Assembly: GCA_038093975.1 (NCBI GenBank)
Contig: JBBPTG010000041.1
Coordinates: 62,001 to 126,000 of the forward strand
Length of the DNA stretch: 64,000 bases
Direction of reading: 5' to 3'
Origin: Chalciporus piperatus
Taxonomy: Eukaryota; Basidiomycota; Agaricomycetes; Boletales; Boletaceae
In this document: positions 17,898-30,390 of the stretch, piece by piece
How the letters are laid out: every line of letters begins with the position of its first letter
Numbering within the stretch: the first letter of the stretch is position 1
Position numbers and translations under genes: made by a program
Notes under the pieces: model-generated
Told to the model about the DNA's origin: nothing
The model's input: only the letters and a program-made list of their open reading frames with translations
Databases searched by the model: none

Positions 17898-20770
17898 ATG
17901 CCTTGTGAACGAGACCCCCTACTCTCGAGCAAGCAACGCAAGCATGGTCTTTCGACTTCGGACAAATCCTGCATTGTTGACGTGAAGCAAGGTCCACTCG
18001 ACATCTCACCGTCCTGCAGGCGGTCTATCCTCGTCGGTTTGTGGTGCGCTACATTCTTGTCTGTGAGTGCATCGTCTCCTCGCTGTTGCGCTCGGCCGTT
18101 TCTAATGTGGCGTGTCTATCAGGCTCTGAATAGTGGGTCTGTTTGCCTTGCCTCGGCGTGCCTAAGCTGATTGTCTTTGTCTTGACTCCAGCGACACTCG
18201 TTGCAACTCGTACGTTGCCTCCTACTCTAAAATCCTTCCTAACTGCTCTCTAAACCCACCCGCAGTCCTTCCGTCTATCTCCTCCGAATTCAACGCCTCC
18301 AACCAAGCAAGCTGGCTTGGCACATCGTAAATACTAGTCCCCATCTTTATACTCGAGCGAATAACATTTATCCCGTCCGCAGATACCTCCTCGCTATCTG
18401 CACCTTTACTCCCCTCTACGGACGTCTATCAGACGTGCTCGGCCGGCGTAATGCTAACCAACTCGCCGTCTCTCTCGCTGCGATCGGGACACTCCTTTGC
18501 GGGTGCTCAAACAGCATGGAGATGCTCATCATGGCGCGTTTCGTGCGTGTTTGTTCTGTTGTTTTATTCGCTTGTCTGTTCGATTGTGTTCATTCGTTAA
18601 TGATCTGGAATGGCTGGCGCCGGTGTAGCTTGCGGGTATGGGCGGCGGTGGCCTCTCCTCGACGTGCTCGTGAGTCCACCCATTTTATGTTTGTCGCAGG
18701 TTTAAATGCGAGTTATAGGATCATCATGAGCGATATGTACAGCATGCGAGTAGGTCACACTCAAGAGTCTGTTATCAATTTCCTAATGCGATTGCACACC
18801 CTCCCCAGTCTCGGGGATTGACACAAGGGATCGCGAACGTCTTCAGTGGCGTACGCAAGCTTTCGCCCGTCTTGTGTCTATCTGAAGTTGACGTCACCTC
18901 ACAGCTAGGGCTTTCACTTGGTGGGCCAATCGGTGGTTTGATATCCGAACGGTAGGTTCCGTGCACACATTACTTGGGCCATGGACGCGATGCATCACAC
19001 AGATTTGGTTGGCGCTGGGCGTTCTGGATGCAGGTGCCGCTCTTCATCGCCTCGCTGACACTCACAGCACTCAACCTCCATTATGTGACGCCGGTAAGAC
19101 TGCTCTTTTCCTCAGTCCACTCTCGAATCTTGCATGTAGATACGGTCGTTGATCCTCGACTGTAGGGCAAGGGTAAATGTGTCAAGGACGTGCTCAAGCG
19201 GATAGACTATGGTGGTATGGTCACACTCCTCGTCTCGGTGTGTTTGCCAGTCTCCCCCGACTATATTATCGTATCTGATGTGTGGCATATCTACCAGGTT
19301 GGAAGCTGTCTCATGTTTCTCAGTGCAAAATACAACGAACAAAAAGAGGTCAGCATCGTCTCGGATCTCCGTCACCTCTACACACAACTAAATCACTCCT
19401 GCCTCACCTTTTTCTCAGTGGATATCTCACTCAGTCTCTGTCCCCCTTGCTACTGCAATCCTTTCCGCCGTGCTTTTCCTCCTCGTCGAACTTTGCATTG
19501 CGCGTGAGCCACTTCTTGCGCCATCGCTCCTTCGGCAGCGCGTCCCTGTTCTTGTCAGCGCGAGTAACTTCTTCGTTGCTTTGTGCAACTTTTCGGTCAC
19601 GTACTTCTTGCCGATGTGGTTCCAGGTCGTGGCGGGCACGAGCGTAGCGACTGCGGGTACGTGGCCTCGCGGGTTCGTCTTGCGGTGCAACAAAGAGATG
19701 GACTGATTCGTGTACTTCCAACTCCCAGGTATGCATCTTGCACCGAACAGCATTGCAATGTCAACTGGTTCTGTGTTCGCTGGGTGGATCATGCACCGCA
19801 CGGGCCGGTACAAACTCCTGAACAGCATCTTTGGCATATTCCCTTTCGTTGGGATCCTTCTCATCACGTTTCTCCATGCGGACTCACCAGCATGGCAGCA
19901 ATGGTTCAGCATCGTGGGTCTTTTGTCTTTCATGTCAGCATGGGCAAGCATGTGTCTGACTAGTTGGGTTGTACAGGTTCCTCTCGGATTCGGAAACGCG
20001 ATTGTCTTCCAGACAGTATTCAGTGAGTGTTCTTTCCAGGCGTGCACGCATGTTGAGCGGTAGACTAATGGTTGCCTTGGCCTGTAGTCGCTCTGCTCGC
20101 ACATATCCCACGTACGTGGCCCCGCTGATGGTACTCTCATGCACCCTATCGCTCACGTTGTACAGCTGAACAGATGGCGGTGGGGACTGGGTTTGGACAG
20201 ATGTTCCGCGGACTAGGTACGCATCATGTTCTCTACTCTCCTTGATGATTCCTTACCGCTAGCGTGGGGTACAGGTCAAGTTGGCGGCGTAGCCGTCTCA
20301 TCGGCAGTCTTCCAGTCCAAACTGGATGGTGAACTACACAGACGGATCAATGGACCTGATGCCGAGGAAGTGAGTCCTCACCTCAATGCCATGAATCAAC
20401 GCTCACCCACACACGCCTATTCTCTCATGTGCAGATCATCCGCCAGATCCGGCATTCATCACTCGTCATCGCGGACCTACCATCGGATCTTCGGCGCGCC
20501 GCACAAGATGCGTATGCCTCAAGTTTACGTGGTGTGTTCATTCTTGCGGCGTGTTCGACCCTCATGGCGTACCTCGTGCGGATACCAGTGAGTCCATTCT
20601 TCCCATGTGAGTATCTGCGTGCGAGGGGTGTACTGATCGACGTTGAGATTCCCGAGAAGGTATTGGAAGGCAGGAAGTGTAAAGATGAGGTCGGGGAGGA
20701 CGAGAGGACGGATACGTGTACTGGAGCATCTGCTTCGCCAGCTGGGTCGGATGGCACTGACGAGGTGTGA
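17898..20770 (+). CDS. Major facilitator superfamily transporter, DHA2/VBA type
   Basis: Twenty exons close in frame to 567 residues (total 1704 nt), including a 10-nt exon at 18123-18132 and an 18-nt exon at 18192-18209. Membrane segments start at SILVGLWCATFLSALNTTLV. Motif A appears as PLYGRLSDVLGRR after TM2, then GMGGGGL, and in the C-terminal half PEQMAVGTGFGQMFRG, LGQVGGVAVSSAVF. This layout, with an acidic dileucine-like N-terminus (ERDPLLSS), fits drug:H+ antiporters of the DHA2 group and vacuolar basic amino acid transporters (Vba) with 14 membrane spans. The N-terminal DPLLS could be a vacuolar sorting signal. The substrate cannot be read from sequence. The last exon is a hydrophilic, acidic cytoplasmic tail. 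Confidence 0.9.
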
Positions 20771-22456
20771 GGTGTATATGAGTCTTTATTCCGATGTCTA
20801 CGACGCCATGGACATGGATGGGTTGACCGCTCGAGGGAGCTGGGCGTTTCAAACGAACTAGAGACGAATTCACACAATTCACACGTAGATGGACATCCAG
20901 TTGTCCAATGTCTCCTAATGGCAGGTCTTGGCAATCAATGCATCAACACGTTGCAATCCGTATTCGACCAACGGGATGCCTCAAACCGAGGTCCAAGTGA
21001 GGTAGGTATCCAGTCCAGGCAGGTGCGAACCGGCTCGCGTGGATGGAGTGGGCGGTGGGGGTGTGGTATCTATTTCAGTCAGCGACAAGGGAGCACGACA
21101 GGTTGGTCACCGGACATTCCTTCTTCTCATTCGCTGCGCTCGACTATGTACCCTGCAAGCATCTTCAAACGACAACAACATCAACTCTGACTCACCGATG
21201 AGGTTTCAACGGGTAACGAGCTGTTCGGAAAATAAAGCCTCCATGCAATATCGGGCATCGATGTCCTTGTCTCAACTGCAACAGTGCCACACTTGACTTC
21301 CTTCATTGTTCTTGGAACATTTTGTGTGATGTCACGGGTATCGATCGCCGAGTGTCGTGGAGATGTTTAAGCTGGGTTGTGGGCTCTGATTGGACTCCAA
21401 GCATGGATGTAGTAGGGAATACGGATGCGCGCTGCGATATCGCTTGTCATCTGATTGAGGCTTACGATATGAGGCGGATTAACTCTAAGCCATGGCCTTA
21501 GACTCGCAAGTGATTAAGTTATCTGCCATCGTGGTCGGAGCGTGCAGGTTGGGCATTATCGGATCCTACCTCAACTGACAGCTCAGTCATGGACAGGGGA
21601 TAAATGATATTGAAATCGAGACTCTGATCGTCGAACTCACCAAACGGGGTCAACCTGAAGATGTTGCCTTTGGGTGGGGAACAGACATCAGAGAAGATCC
21701 GTGTCCTTGCATGCCAGGAGAAGACAACGAGGGAGAGAATGTACTTGAGGATGAGGATGCCGACGAACTGCGTTGCCAATCTCGAGCGCATCAGCGATAT
21801 GGTGTGCGACGTCACCGGCCATGCCAGCGCCTCAGCGCGCTGCGAGCGGCCTTTAGTAACCAGGTCCGCCTCATCCGAGCATCTGAGTATTTGTGAGGGA
21901 ACAAAGGCACCGGGCCGCGCCGGGGTTCAGAATGAAGGCCTGAACATGCCATTACCTGCCATTCCTTGAGCATCATCAGAAATCAATCTGAAATTCCAAG
22001 AAAGGGCCATTTGATAGGCGTTCTCGCCCGCATTTTGCATATCGGCGCCGATAAAGTCACACGAGTCGGAGGCCCGTATTATGTGTGTCCGTGTAGGAAA
22101 TCGTCCAAGTTCCGATAGGTCCACAGGCCAGCGAACCACAGAAGACCACAGAGCCAGTGGCGAGATGGCAGTCAAGGCTGGAGAGTGCTAAGCCACAGTG
22201 GTCAACTACATCCGAGACGGGGACGGCATGGGTGAGTGTTTTTTTGTCACTGGCTAAAAATAGCGCTGTCAGTCAACATACCTCTCTCCTGAAGGCTGAA
22301 GGAGGGGACCATTCCCACATACATATATGAGCTGGATCAACGTCCTCGCAAGAGTGGGTGATACAACCCGACATCTAACCCTTGCGCCCTAAAGTAAGTT
22401 AGGTCGATCAGTTTCCCTGCTCTTAGAGGTATTCTGCTCGTTTTAACATTAATCGC
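20771..22456. other. Intergenic, with weak membrane-protein-like frames on the minus strand
   Basis: The minus frame 21519-21815 has one hydrophobic segment (FVGILILKYILSLVVFSW) and could be an exon of an unrecognised membrane protein with pieces up to 22175 (frame 21927-22175 ends in a possible GT donor after DDAQGMA). I could not assemble a consistent model. A TATATA run near 22322 is a possible promoter element for the first chitin deacetylase. Confidence 0.3.
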
Positions 22457-24281
22457 ATGATCCCAATGCGTTCCCCGTCGCTCGTTACTTCGCTATTCGC
22501 ACTCCCTGCGTTCCTCCTCGCCGCTTCTCTTTCTCTTTCTGCTTTTGCACAAGACCGCACCACAGAGCAGGGTGAGGCTCAAATCACCGGTGAGTCCCTC
22601 TTGCCATTGCAAGCGGCGACATCCCCGTTTATGTTCGATATCCAGATCCTAACTTGGAATGCACTTCTTACAACTATCCCCCCGTCAGCCAAGCCATTGC
22701 CGCTGGAATCTTCCCCACAATATTGGCTACCGCTACGATCCTCCCAAATGACACCAACGCAATGTCCAAATACCAGAGTATTCAAAGCCAGATTCCGAAC
22801 ATCTCTCCGATGGGCACACAACCAGGGTCCCTCCAGGGTAACTGGACTGGCGTGAACTACCCCTCCTCTGACCCAGACTGCTGGTGGACCTGGACAAAAT
22901 GTACGACGCCAAAGCTTGCAGGTTTACCTGCAGACATTGCAGTTGTGCCAGAGGTGTCATCTAACCACTTATTCGCTCGAACACGGTCTGATTGTTTTTA
23001 GCCGGATACTCTTGGATACGGATTCGACGACGGTCCAAATTGCGGCCACAATGTCTTCTACGACTATCTCCAACAGAACAACCAGAAAGCAAGTCAGTCT
23101 ATCCATCCTGTCTTTTCCTCCTTTCAAACCCGCTGATAATCCTTAGCTATGTTCTACATCGGTAGTAACGTTATGAACTTTCCACTCGAAGCTCGGCGTG
23201 GCCTTGCCGACGGCCACGAAATCTGTGTCCGTGAGTATTCCTTGTTCCTTGTCAACTATGAACTAATCTCCCTTTAGACACCTGGTCTCATCGTTACAGT
23301 CTGTATATCTCCTTGACACCGCGTCCCATCCGCCTTACTTTTCTTGCCTCAAGTGACTTCTCTAACCAACGAAGAGGTCTTTGCAGAACTCTACTACAGT
23401 AAGTCGTTGCCCCCTCCGCTTTTTTGTGGTCTCTCAAGTTTCTTTAGCCGTATGCGAGCCTCGTCTTCTCTCAGAGAGATTACTCACCGTGTCTTAGATG
23501 GAGGCGATCAAGTATGTCGTTGGGGTTACACCCACCTGCTGGCGGGTCTGTTTGAATTTTTTTTATCCACAAACACCACTGACTCATTTGATACTATTCA
23601 ATAGCCCCCATATGGCGATGTTGACGATCGTGTCCGGGCCATCGCTCACGCGCTTGGCCTCCGCACTATCGTTTGGGTGTACGACTCAAACGATTGGCAT
23701 GCCGGAATTGGCGGTATCACCAATGCTGACGTCGATGGAAAATACGAGAATCTCATTCAGCAAGCTCAAAACGGTGCCTTCAGCACGGTACATTTCCACT
23801 TGTTTCGCAAGCACCATTTCTTCTTACATCACCTTTAGGGAGGTACCATTATGTTGACCCACGAACTGAACAACTTCACCATGTCTGAGGCGGTCAAGTT
23901 TTACTCCCAGCTGAAGACCGGGTTCAAGTACCTCGTTCCCGTTGGCGTCGCCCTCAACCAATCGCAACCATACGTCGAGAGCAACTACTCTCTGCCCAGC
24001 TTTGAACAATGTCGGTCCATTTGCTCCGTGCCTGACTCATCAAAGACTCACTATTCTTAGACATCGCTGGAACGACTACTCTCGCTGGTGGCCCATCACC
24101 GACCACCACCTCTGTACCGAGCTCCACGAGTACCTTCATGAGTACTTCCACGACTAGTTCCGCGAGTGTGCCTACGCAATCGAGCGGCCATGGCAGCAAC
24201 GGCGCCGAGAGGCTGTCGGGCATGGGGAGCCTGTTCGTCACCGCCGGTTTCGTAGGTGCTCTATTGAGACTAATGATGTAG
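22457..24281 (+). CDS. Chitin deacetylase 1 (CE4, secreted, GPI-type)
   Basis: Eleven exons close in frame to 435 residues: 22457-22589, 22646-22953, 23002-23092, 23147-23230, 23278-23298, 23354-23398, 23448-23449, 23498-23545, 23605-23787, 23839-24010, 24061-24281. It has a signal peptide ending at AFA before [11 protein letters not shown]. Carbohydrate esterase 4 motifs in order: FDDGP (155-159, metal and base Asp), HTWSHR (206-211, metal His), RPPYGD (244-249) and LTHE (His313). The enzyme removes acetyl groups from chitin at the wall to give chitosan. The C-terminus is Ser/Thr-rich, then SNGAERLSG and a hydrophobic tail, a GPI-anchor signal. Exon 7 is only 2 nt (CC). It is the most diverged of three tandem copies. 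The alternative start is Met4. Confidence 0.93.
23448..23449 (+). other. 2-nt micro-exon of chitin deacetylase 1
   Basis: CC flanked by TTTCTTTAG and GTATGCG. The preceding exon ends in phase 1 (TAC A) and the next starts with ATG in phase 0, so exactly two bases are needed to make ACC (Thr). Flanking introns are 49 and 48 nt, normal for this genome. Confidence 0.75.
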
Positions 24282-25737
24282 CCGTGAAAACGGAGACCCA
24301 CCGACACCATAATCGTTCAGGGACAGTGTTTTCTTCCTTTTTTGGGGGGCGTCTTGATAGGATATACCGCTCGTAGTATTAGTAATTTCTCGAACATTGA
24401 CAGTGACAGGGACTTTTTTTGTTTTGTTTTGTTTTTCGCATAGAGTACACTGGACTGGACTCACCGTACATACCACGATCGCGTTACTAGTCAGTACTTT
24501 CTGTGCTGTGTTGTACACTTTGGCTGACGAGATCGTCCTGGTGAGCGTCACTGCGGTGCGGTGCCTCTGAATCGAGAAGCGCTGATCTACAGTCGCCGGC
24601 TCTCTCACTGCTGTAGATCATTGGCGGCGTACTTACTACTTGGATATCGAGTCTGAGGCAGCTGATGAGCCTGTGGATGTCAGGGATGTACACTGCAAGT
24701 AAGAGTGAGTGACTCGACAGCCTGATGGCATTCACGATCCAGGGTGTGAGTGGTCGTTGCTGTTATCCGGGTGCTATAGAAGGAGGGATGCTAGTAGAAC
24801 GGATGAGCTACTCACGATAGTATGCCCCCATGGGCATTCCTCCATTGTTGCGAGAAACTATATATGATACTAATATAGTGTCAGTGTATTGTTCAAGTTG
24901 TTCACGGTGTCATTCAAAGTGTCATTTGGAGTTGATGACATGCGCGCGTACGCATGAAAAAGAACTCAGATATCTAGCATCGGCGGTCTCATCTTGTCTC
25001 AACGCGTCGAGGGTGAGTACGTTACGACTTTGAGTGGCTGTGGAGATCGTTTCTGCGAGCGCTTGGGCGCTCACCGGCACGGCGGCACCATCGAAACGGG
25101 TCGAAACGTCGTTAACTTGCACGCAACATACATGAGGCTACGTATCATTTCCGCGCGCGGGCCAAAGGAGTGCCGAGTAGATTCTCACGGACGACCAGTG
25201 ACGCTGACATGGTATAATATTAAATAGAGGGATGCCAGTGGTCTACTGGAGGTGAGTTGTGCAGATTCGTCAAAATGCTTGAATAAGCGTTTTGAGTTGG
25301 CCTCTTGGCGTTCAAGCCAAGGACGAGCTCCATGGGTGAGGGAAAGCTGATTGACTAGTACTCCACAACGACAGGACCAACTTGGATGATCCATGGAATC
25401 AAAAAAAAAAATGACAACTGGCAACTATATTTGACGGCGGCGGGCTATTCGGAGGAGCTCTATTTTTGCACTCGGTAAGAGGCAACTAAATCAGCAGCCT
25501 ACCCCCTTTGTACTAAGTTTGGAGACATAAGTCACCATTCTGATTTACGCGAATGACAGATCATTTATCCTTCAGGTCGAAGATACGACTTGGAACGAAT
25601 GAAGATATGAAGATATATACTCCCGGAAGTCGCTTTCATAGCCATCGCGACTATTTTTTTTCGGTTTGTCGTTCATATATACCCTGAGCTGGTAGTCTTG
25701 CTTCTCCCTATCCTCCATCTGTCCGTGTCTCTCAGAA
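24282..25737. other. Intergenic, no gene seen
   Basis: Only short shadow frames. Poly-T and poly-A tracts at about 24413 and 25408. TATATA at 25676-25681 lies about 57 bp before the next ATG and may be the core promoter of chitin deacetylase 2. Confidence 0.5.
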
Positions 25738-27564
25738 ATGCGTTTGTCGTCCCTCGTTTCTCCCTCTTCATCATTCGCGGCATTGCTCTTCACCACATCC
25801 CTTGCTCAGTCCGCGCTTGCGCAGGATCGCACCACTGAGCAGGGTGAGGCCCAGATAATCAGTGAGTATCTGCTCTACAAAGGCCATCCGTCCGGCCAAC
25901 GTTCAATATCTCACCTTTTAATTCCAGGCGCAACCCAAGAATGCACACCCTACTACTACCCTCCAACTGGTCAGGCCGTCGCCGCTGGCCGATTCCCTCC
26001 AATCTGGACTCCCGCTACAATCGTCCCAAATGATGCTAACGCAATGGCAAAATATCAGAGCATCCAGAGTCAGATACCCAACATTCCTCCAAAAGGCACT
26101 CAACCTGGGTCCCTTGAGGGTAACTGGACGGGTCTCACATACCCAACGACTGACCCCGACTGTTGGTGGACATACAAGCAATGTACGACTCCAAAGCTCG
26201 CTGGGTTGCCCCCCGATATTGCGTTCGTCCCAGAGGTAGTATTTCATCGGCCACTTTTTTTTTTCCAGCGTTGTGTCTCATTTTTGTTTAGCCAAATACG
26301 CTTGGTTATGGATTCGACGACGGTCCAAACTGCTCGCACAATGCGTTCTACGATTACCTCCAACAGAACAACCAGAAAGCAAGTCAGTAGATCTACCTCT
26401 TTTTGCCTGGTCCCAGGCCCGATCTCACCGATTTTTTGTAGCCATGTTCTACATCGGTAGCAGCGTCATGGATTGGCCACTCGAGGCCCAGCGTGGTCTT
26501 TCTGATGGTCACGAAATTTGCGTCCGTGAGTGCTCCTTTTGATCCTTGTCGTTCATCGCCTCATTGCTTCTCAGACACCTGGTCTCACCGCTACAGTTCG
26601 TGTGGTCATCAGTGTCTCTATGATCCTTTTTCATCTTGAATCCAGTGACTGCCCTCACCAGCGATGAGGTCTTTGCCGAGTTGTACTACAGTAAGTCATC
26701 GGTGCCCTTCCTTGATGCTGACAACTTATGTTTTCTCTAGCCGTACGCCAGACATTAGCCTAATTCTTTTCCTTTAAAAATTCATTCGCCGTTTGTTTTC
26801 AGATGCAAGCGATCAAATTGGTCGTCGGTGTTACCCCCACCTGCTGGCGTGTAAGTTGAATTGTCCCTTGTGGATGTCGCCACTGACTGACCACTCTGCT
26901 CCAATAGCCTCCATTCGGTGACGTGGATGATCGTGTTCGTGCGATTGCTCACGCTCTTGGTCTCCGTACCATCATCTGGAGGTACGACTCCAATGACTGG
27001 CGTGCTGGAACTGGCAACATCACCGCCACCGATGTCGATGCCGATTATACGGCCCTCATCCAGAGGGTTCAAAACGGCACCTTCAACCAGGTATGTCCCC
27101 TCTCCTCCTCCGCCAAACTACTGCGTTCTTACAAAGAAACCCCGACAAGGCCGGCGCTATCATGCTGACGCACGAGTTGAACAACTTCACCATGTCCGAG
27201 GCAGTCAAGTTTTACGACCAACTCAAGGCAGCGTTCAAGTACATCGTCCCTGTTGGCGTTGCCCTCAACCAATCGCAACCTTATGTCGAAAATAACTACT
27301 CGCTTCCGAGCTTTGAACAATGTTTGTCTATTCTTATTCTCCTCGGGTGTGGACGACGGTGCTAATTTAGATGACGCGCCCGTAGATATTTCTGGTACGA
27401 CTACGCTCAACGGTGGCCCCTCGCCAACAGCTGCAGGCAGTAGTGGTACGAGTGGTAAGAGTGGGAGTAACGGTAACGGTAACGGCGCCCAGAAGATGTC
27501 GAGCATGGGTGGTCTCGTCGTCTCCCTTGCTTTCGTCGGTGCTCTGTTGAGAGTGTTGATGTAA
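25738..27564 (+). CDS. Chitin deacetylase 2 (CE4, secreted, GPI-type)
   Basis: Eleven exons close in frame to 418 residues: 25738-25861, 25928-26235, 26292-26382, 26442-26525, 26575-26595, 26646-26690, 26741-26742, 26803-26850, 26908-27090, 27150-27321, 27386-27564. The signal peptide ends in SALA before [13 protein letters not shown]4 motifs: FDDGP (152-156), HTWSHR (203-208), RPPFGD (241-246), DSNDW and LTHE (His310). The C-terminus is Gly/Ser/Asn-rich with NGAQKMSSMGG and a hydrophobic tail, typical of a GPI anchor. Same architecture and same intron positions as its two neighbours, with a 21-nt exon 5 and a 2-nt exon 7. Several introns are nearly identical to those of copy 3, so these two diverged or were homogenised most recently. 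Confidence 0.95.
26741..26742 (+). other. 2-nt micro-exon of chitin deacetylase 2
   Basis: CC between TTTTCTCTAG and GTACGCC. It supplies the last two bases of a Thr codon; flanking introns are 50 and 60 nt. Without it the downstream catalytic motifs RPPFGD and LTHE fall out of frame. Confidence 0.75.
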
Positions 27565-28548
27565 AAACGAATGACATGTTTGTCCTCTCTCGCCTCTCCT
27601 ACTTTGCTTGTACTGTCTCTCGACCCAATTAGAATCTTTTCCCTCATAGAGGACTTACGTGGTCAGGACAGAGAACTCAGCACCGATGGGGTCTCGACAA
27701 TGTCCTTTCTGGAGGAGGCCCATCAAAAAGTATGGGTTCTCTCTGATTTGGAAACCTCCGAGAGGTGAATCTTGCACGTCACCGAGAGATGAAACGGACA
27801 AAGGGACGTGGGACGCATGCGTGTGCGCTCACGAGTCACGGCAGGTCACGGTAATTAACGCAGTGCCACGTAGTCGGATAGTCGCAATCGCATGAATGGC
27901 TCTCTCATTCGTTGCGAGTTTGACGACTAATGGGGTGAGGAAGGGAGTGATGCCCTCACGGTATTCTCTGATGCGCGGAGACGGCTGTCATGGAGAAGTA
28001 CACAATACTGTACCCTTTCTGAGCAGGCCGCGCGTTCATTGATGTCCAGGGACCCGAAGCAGGTAAACGGGGAAGATGGCGGTAGAGGACATACAGGGAG
28101 AGAGTGTGGCTGGTGTTACCAGGCGATATCTCGCGGGAATGGGACGCGAGGGGGTTTGGGCGATTATTGCTCCGACTCGTGTTGTTTTTTATAGGTTGGG
28201 TAAGCGTTTTGAGTTGACGTCTTGGCTCTGACAGCCAAGAGGCCAAGGACGAGCCTATCAGTCAAACACTCCCTCGACGATACTATCGACACATATCGAC
28301 GTCAAACTCGAGGACCTCGTCCAACACCTCCAGATTCCTTCCACGACGAGTAGCTGGTCTATTTCCGCAGTTCATCTATTTCGGCAGCGGATATAAATAG
28401 CAGCGAGTGGGAACCCGTGTTTGTTTTTAAAGGACTGGAGTTCCGAAAATACGGTTGGTGTTCCCCTCCTCTCCTGGACTCCCTCCGTCCTGTGCTGAAG
28501 AACCTGTTCAGCTCTCTCCCACCAGACATACAAACTCTCTCATCCACA
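27565..28548. other. Intergenic, no gene seen
   Basis: No credible coding frame. GGGTAAGCGTTTTGAGTTG-type sequence at about 28198-28260 recurs (partly inverted in context) at about 25280-25330 before copy 2 (AAGCGTTTTGAGTTG, GCCAAGGACGAGC), so the promoters of copies 2 and 3 share an upstream block. TATAAATA is at 28392-28399. Confidence 0.45.
28392..28399 (+). promoter_or_regulatory. Putative TATA box of chitin deacetylase 3
   Basis: TATAAATA about 150 bp before the ATG at 28549. Positional inference. Confidence 0.4.
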
Positions 28549-30390
28549 ATGCGTTTGTCGTCGCTCCTTGCCTCAAATTCTGCACTCTCCGCGTTCATCC
28601 TCTCCGCCTCACTCGCCCCCTCCGCTTATGCCCAGGACCGCACGACAGAGCAGGGTGAGGCTCAGATAACCAGTAAGTATCCCCTCGGCATCTCTTTTCA
28701 TTCCGACGACGCTCTTGTCCTGTGCGATCTTCGCGCGGGCGGCCACATACACCCGCCATTATTACGTACTAGATCTCACCATGTATACAGATCCAACCAC
28801 AGAATGCACTCCCTACTACTACGCCCCGATCGGTCAGGCCGTCTCCGCTGGCAAATTCCCTCCAATTTGGACCCCCGCTTTACTCGTCGCAAATGATACC
28901 AACGCAATGGCAAAATACCAAAGCATCCAGAGCCAGATACCCAACATACCTCCAAAGGGAACTCAACCTCAGTCCCTTGAGGGCAACTGGACCGGATACA
29001 CATACTCATCCGCTGACCCAGACTGCTGGTGGACCTATCACCAATGCACGACTCCCAAGCTCGCCGGGTTGCCACCTGATCTCGCAGCTGTCCCAGAGGT
29101 GCAGTCTCATCAGCTACTCCGCGTCGAGCAGTGTCTCATTGTCTTTAGCCGAATACTCTCGGATACGGATTCGATGACGGTCCGAACTGCTCCCACAACG
29201 CTTTCTACGACTATCTCCAACAGAACAACCAGAAAGGAAGTCCGTGCATCTCCCTTTCTACCTTGCCATACTCTCATTATCTTCCTCAGCCATGTTCTAC
29301 ATCGGTAGCAACGTCATCGATTGGCCCCTCGAGGCTCAGCGTGGTCTTGCTGATGGTCACGAAATCTGCGCCCGTGAGTGCTTCTTTTGATCCTTGTCGT
29401 TCATCGCCTCATTGCTTCCCAGACACTTGGTCTCACCGCTACAGTTCGTGTGGTCATCAGTGTCTCTACAATCCTTTCTCATCTTGAATCCAGTGACTTC
29501 CCTCACCAACGAGGAAGTCTTTGCCGAATTCTACTACAGTAAGTCTTCAATACCTCTCCTTGGTGCTGATAACTTATATTTTCTCTAGCCGTACGCTAGC
29601 CTTAGCCTAATTCCTTTCCTTTATAAATTCATTCTTGGTTCGTCAGCTGCAAGCGATCAAGTTGGCCATCGGTGTTACCCCCACCTGCTGGCGTGTAAGT
29701 TGAATTGTTCCTCGTGGAATGTCGCCACTGACTGACCACTCCACTCCAATAGCCTCCATTCGGTGACGTGGATGATCGTGTTCGTGCGATCGCTCATGCC
29801 CTTGGTCTCCGTACCATCATCTGGAGGTACGACTCCAATGACTGGCGTGCTGGAACTGGCAACGTCACCACCGCCAATGTCGATGCCAACTATACGGCCC
29901 TCATCCAGATGGCTCAGAACGGCACCTTTAGCCAGGTACGTTTCCGCTTGTTCACCAGATGCACGGCGTGTGAAGCTCTTTTCTCAGGGCGGTGCCATCA
30001 TGCTCACCCATGAGTTGAATAACTTCACCATGTCTGAGGCAGTCAAGTACTACGACCAACTCAAGGCAGCGTTCAAGTACCTCGTCCCCATGGGTGTCGC
30101 CACCAACCAATCCCAGCCCTACGTCGAGACCAACTACTCGCTGCCCAGCTTTGAGCAATGTTTGTCTTGTGTCTTTCTGTGCTGCCTTCTTTGCTGATGT
30201 ATTTCTAGACATCGCTGGTACGACTACGCTTTCGGGTGGCGTCGCCTCGCCAACCGGTGGTTCTGGACCAACAACCTCCACAGGTGGTAGTGGTGGATCC
30301 GGAAAGAACGGAGCCCAGAAGATGTCGGGCTTGGGCGGTCTGATCGTCTCGACCGCCTTTGTTGGTGGTCTGTTGAGATTATTGATGTAA
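28549..30390 (+). CDS. Chitin deacetylase 3 (CE4, secreted, GPI-type)
   Basis: Eleven exons close in frame to 419 residues: 28549-28672, 28791-29098, 29149-29239, 29290-29373, 29424-29444, 29494-29538, 29589-29590, 29647-29694, 29753-29935, 29988-30159, 30209-30390. The signal peptide ends in SAYA before [13 protein letters not shown]4 motifs FDDGP, HTWSHR, RPPFGD, DSNDW and LTHE are all present, so all three copies look catalytically competent. The tail is rich in Gly/Ser/Thr with KNGAQKMSG and a hydrophobic end (GPI signal). Small difference from its neighbours: KGTMFYIG where copies 1 and 2 have KATMFYIG. Tandem triplication suggests dosage or stage-specific expression in chitosan formation. 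Confidence 0.95.
29589..29590 (+). other. 2-nt micro-exon of chitin deacetylase 3
   Basis: CC between TTTTCTCTAG and GTACGCTAG; flanking introns 50 and 56 nt. The next exon begins CTG instead of ATG (Thr-Leu instead of Thr-Met), so the sequence context varies while the two-base exon is conserved. Confidence 0.75.
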
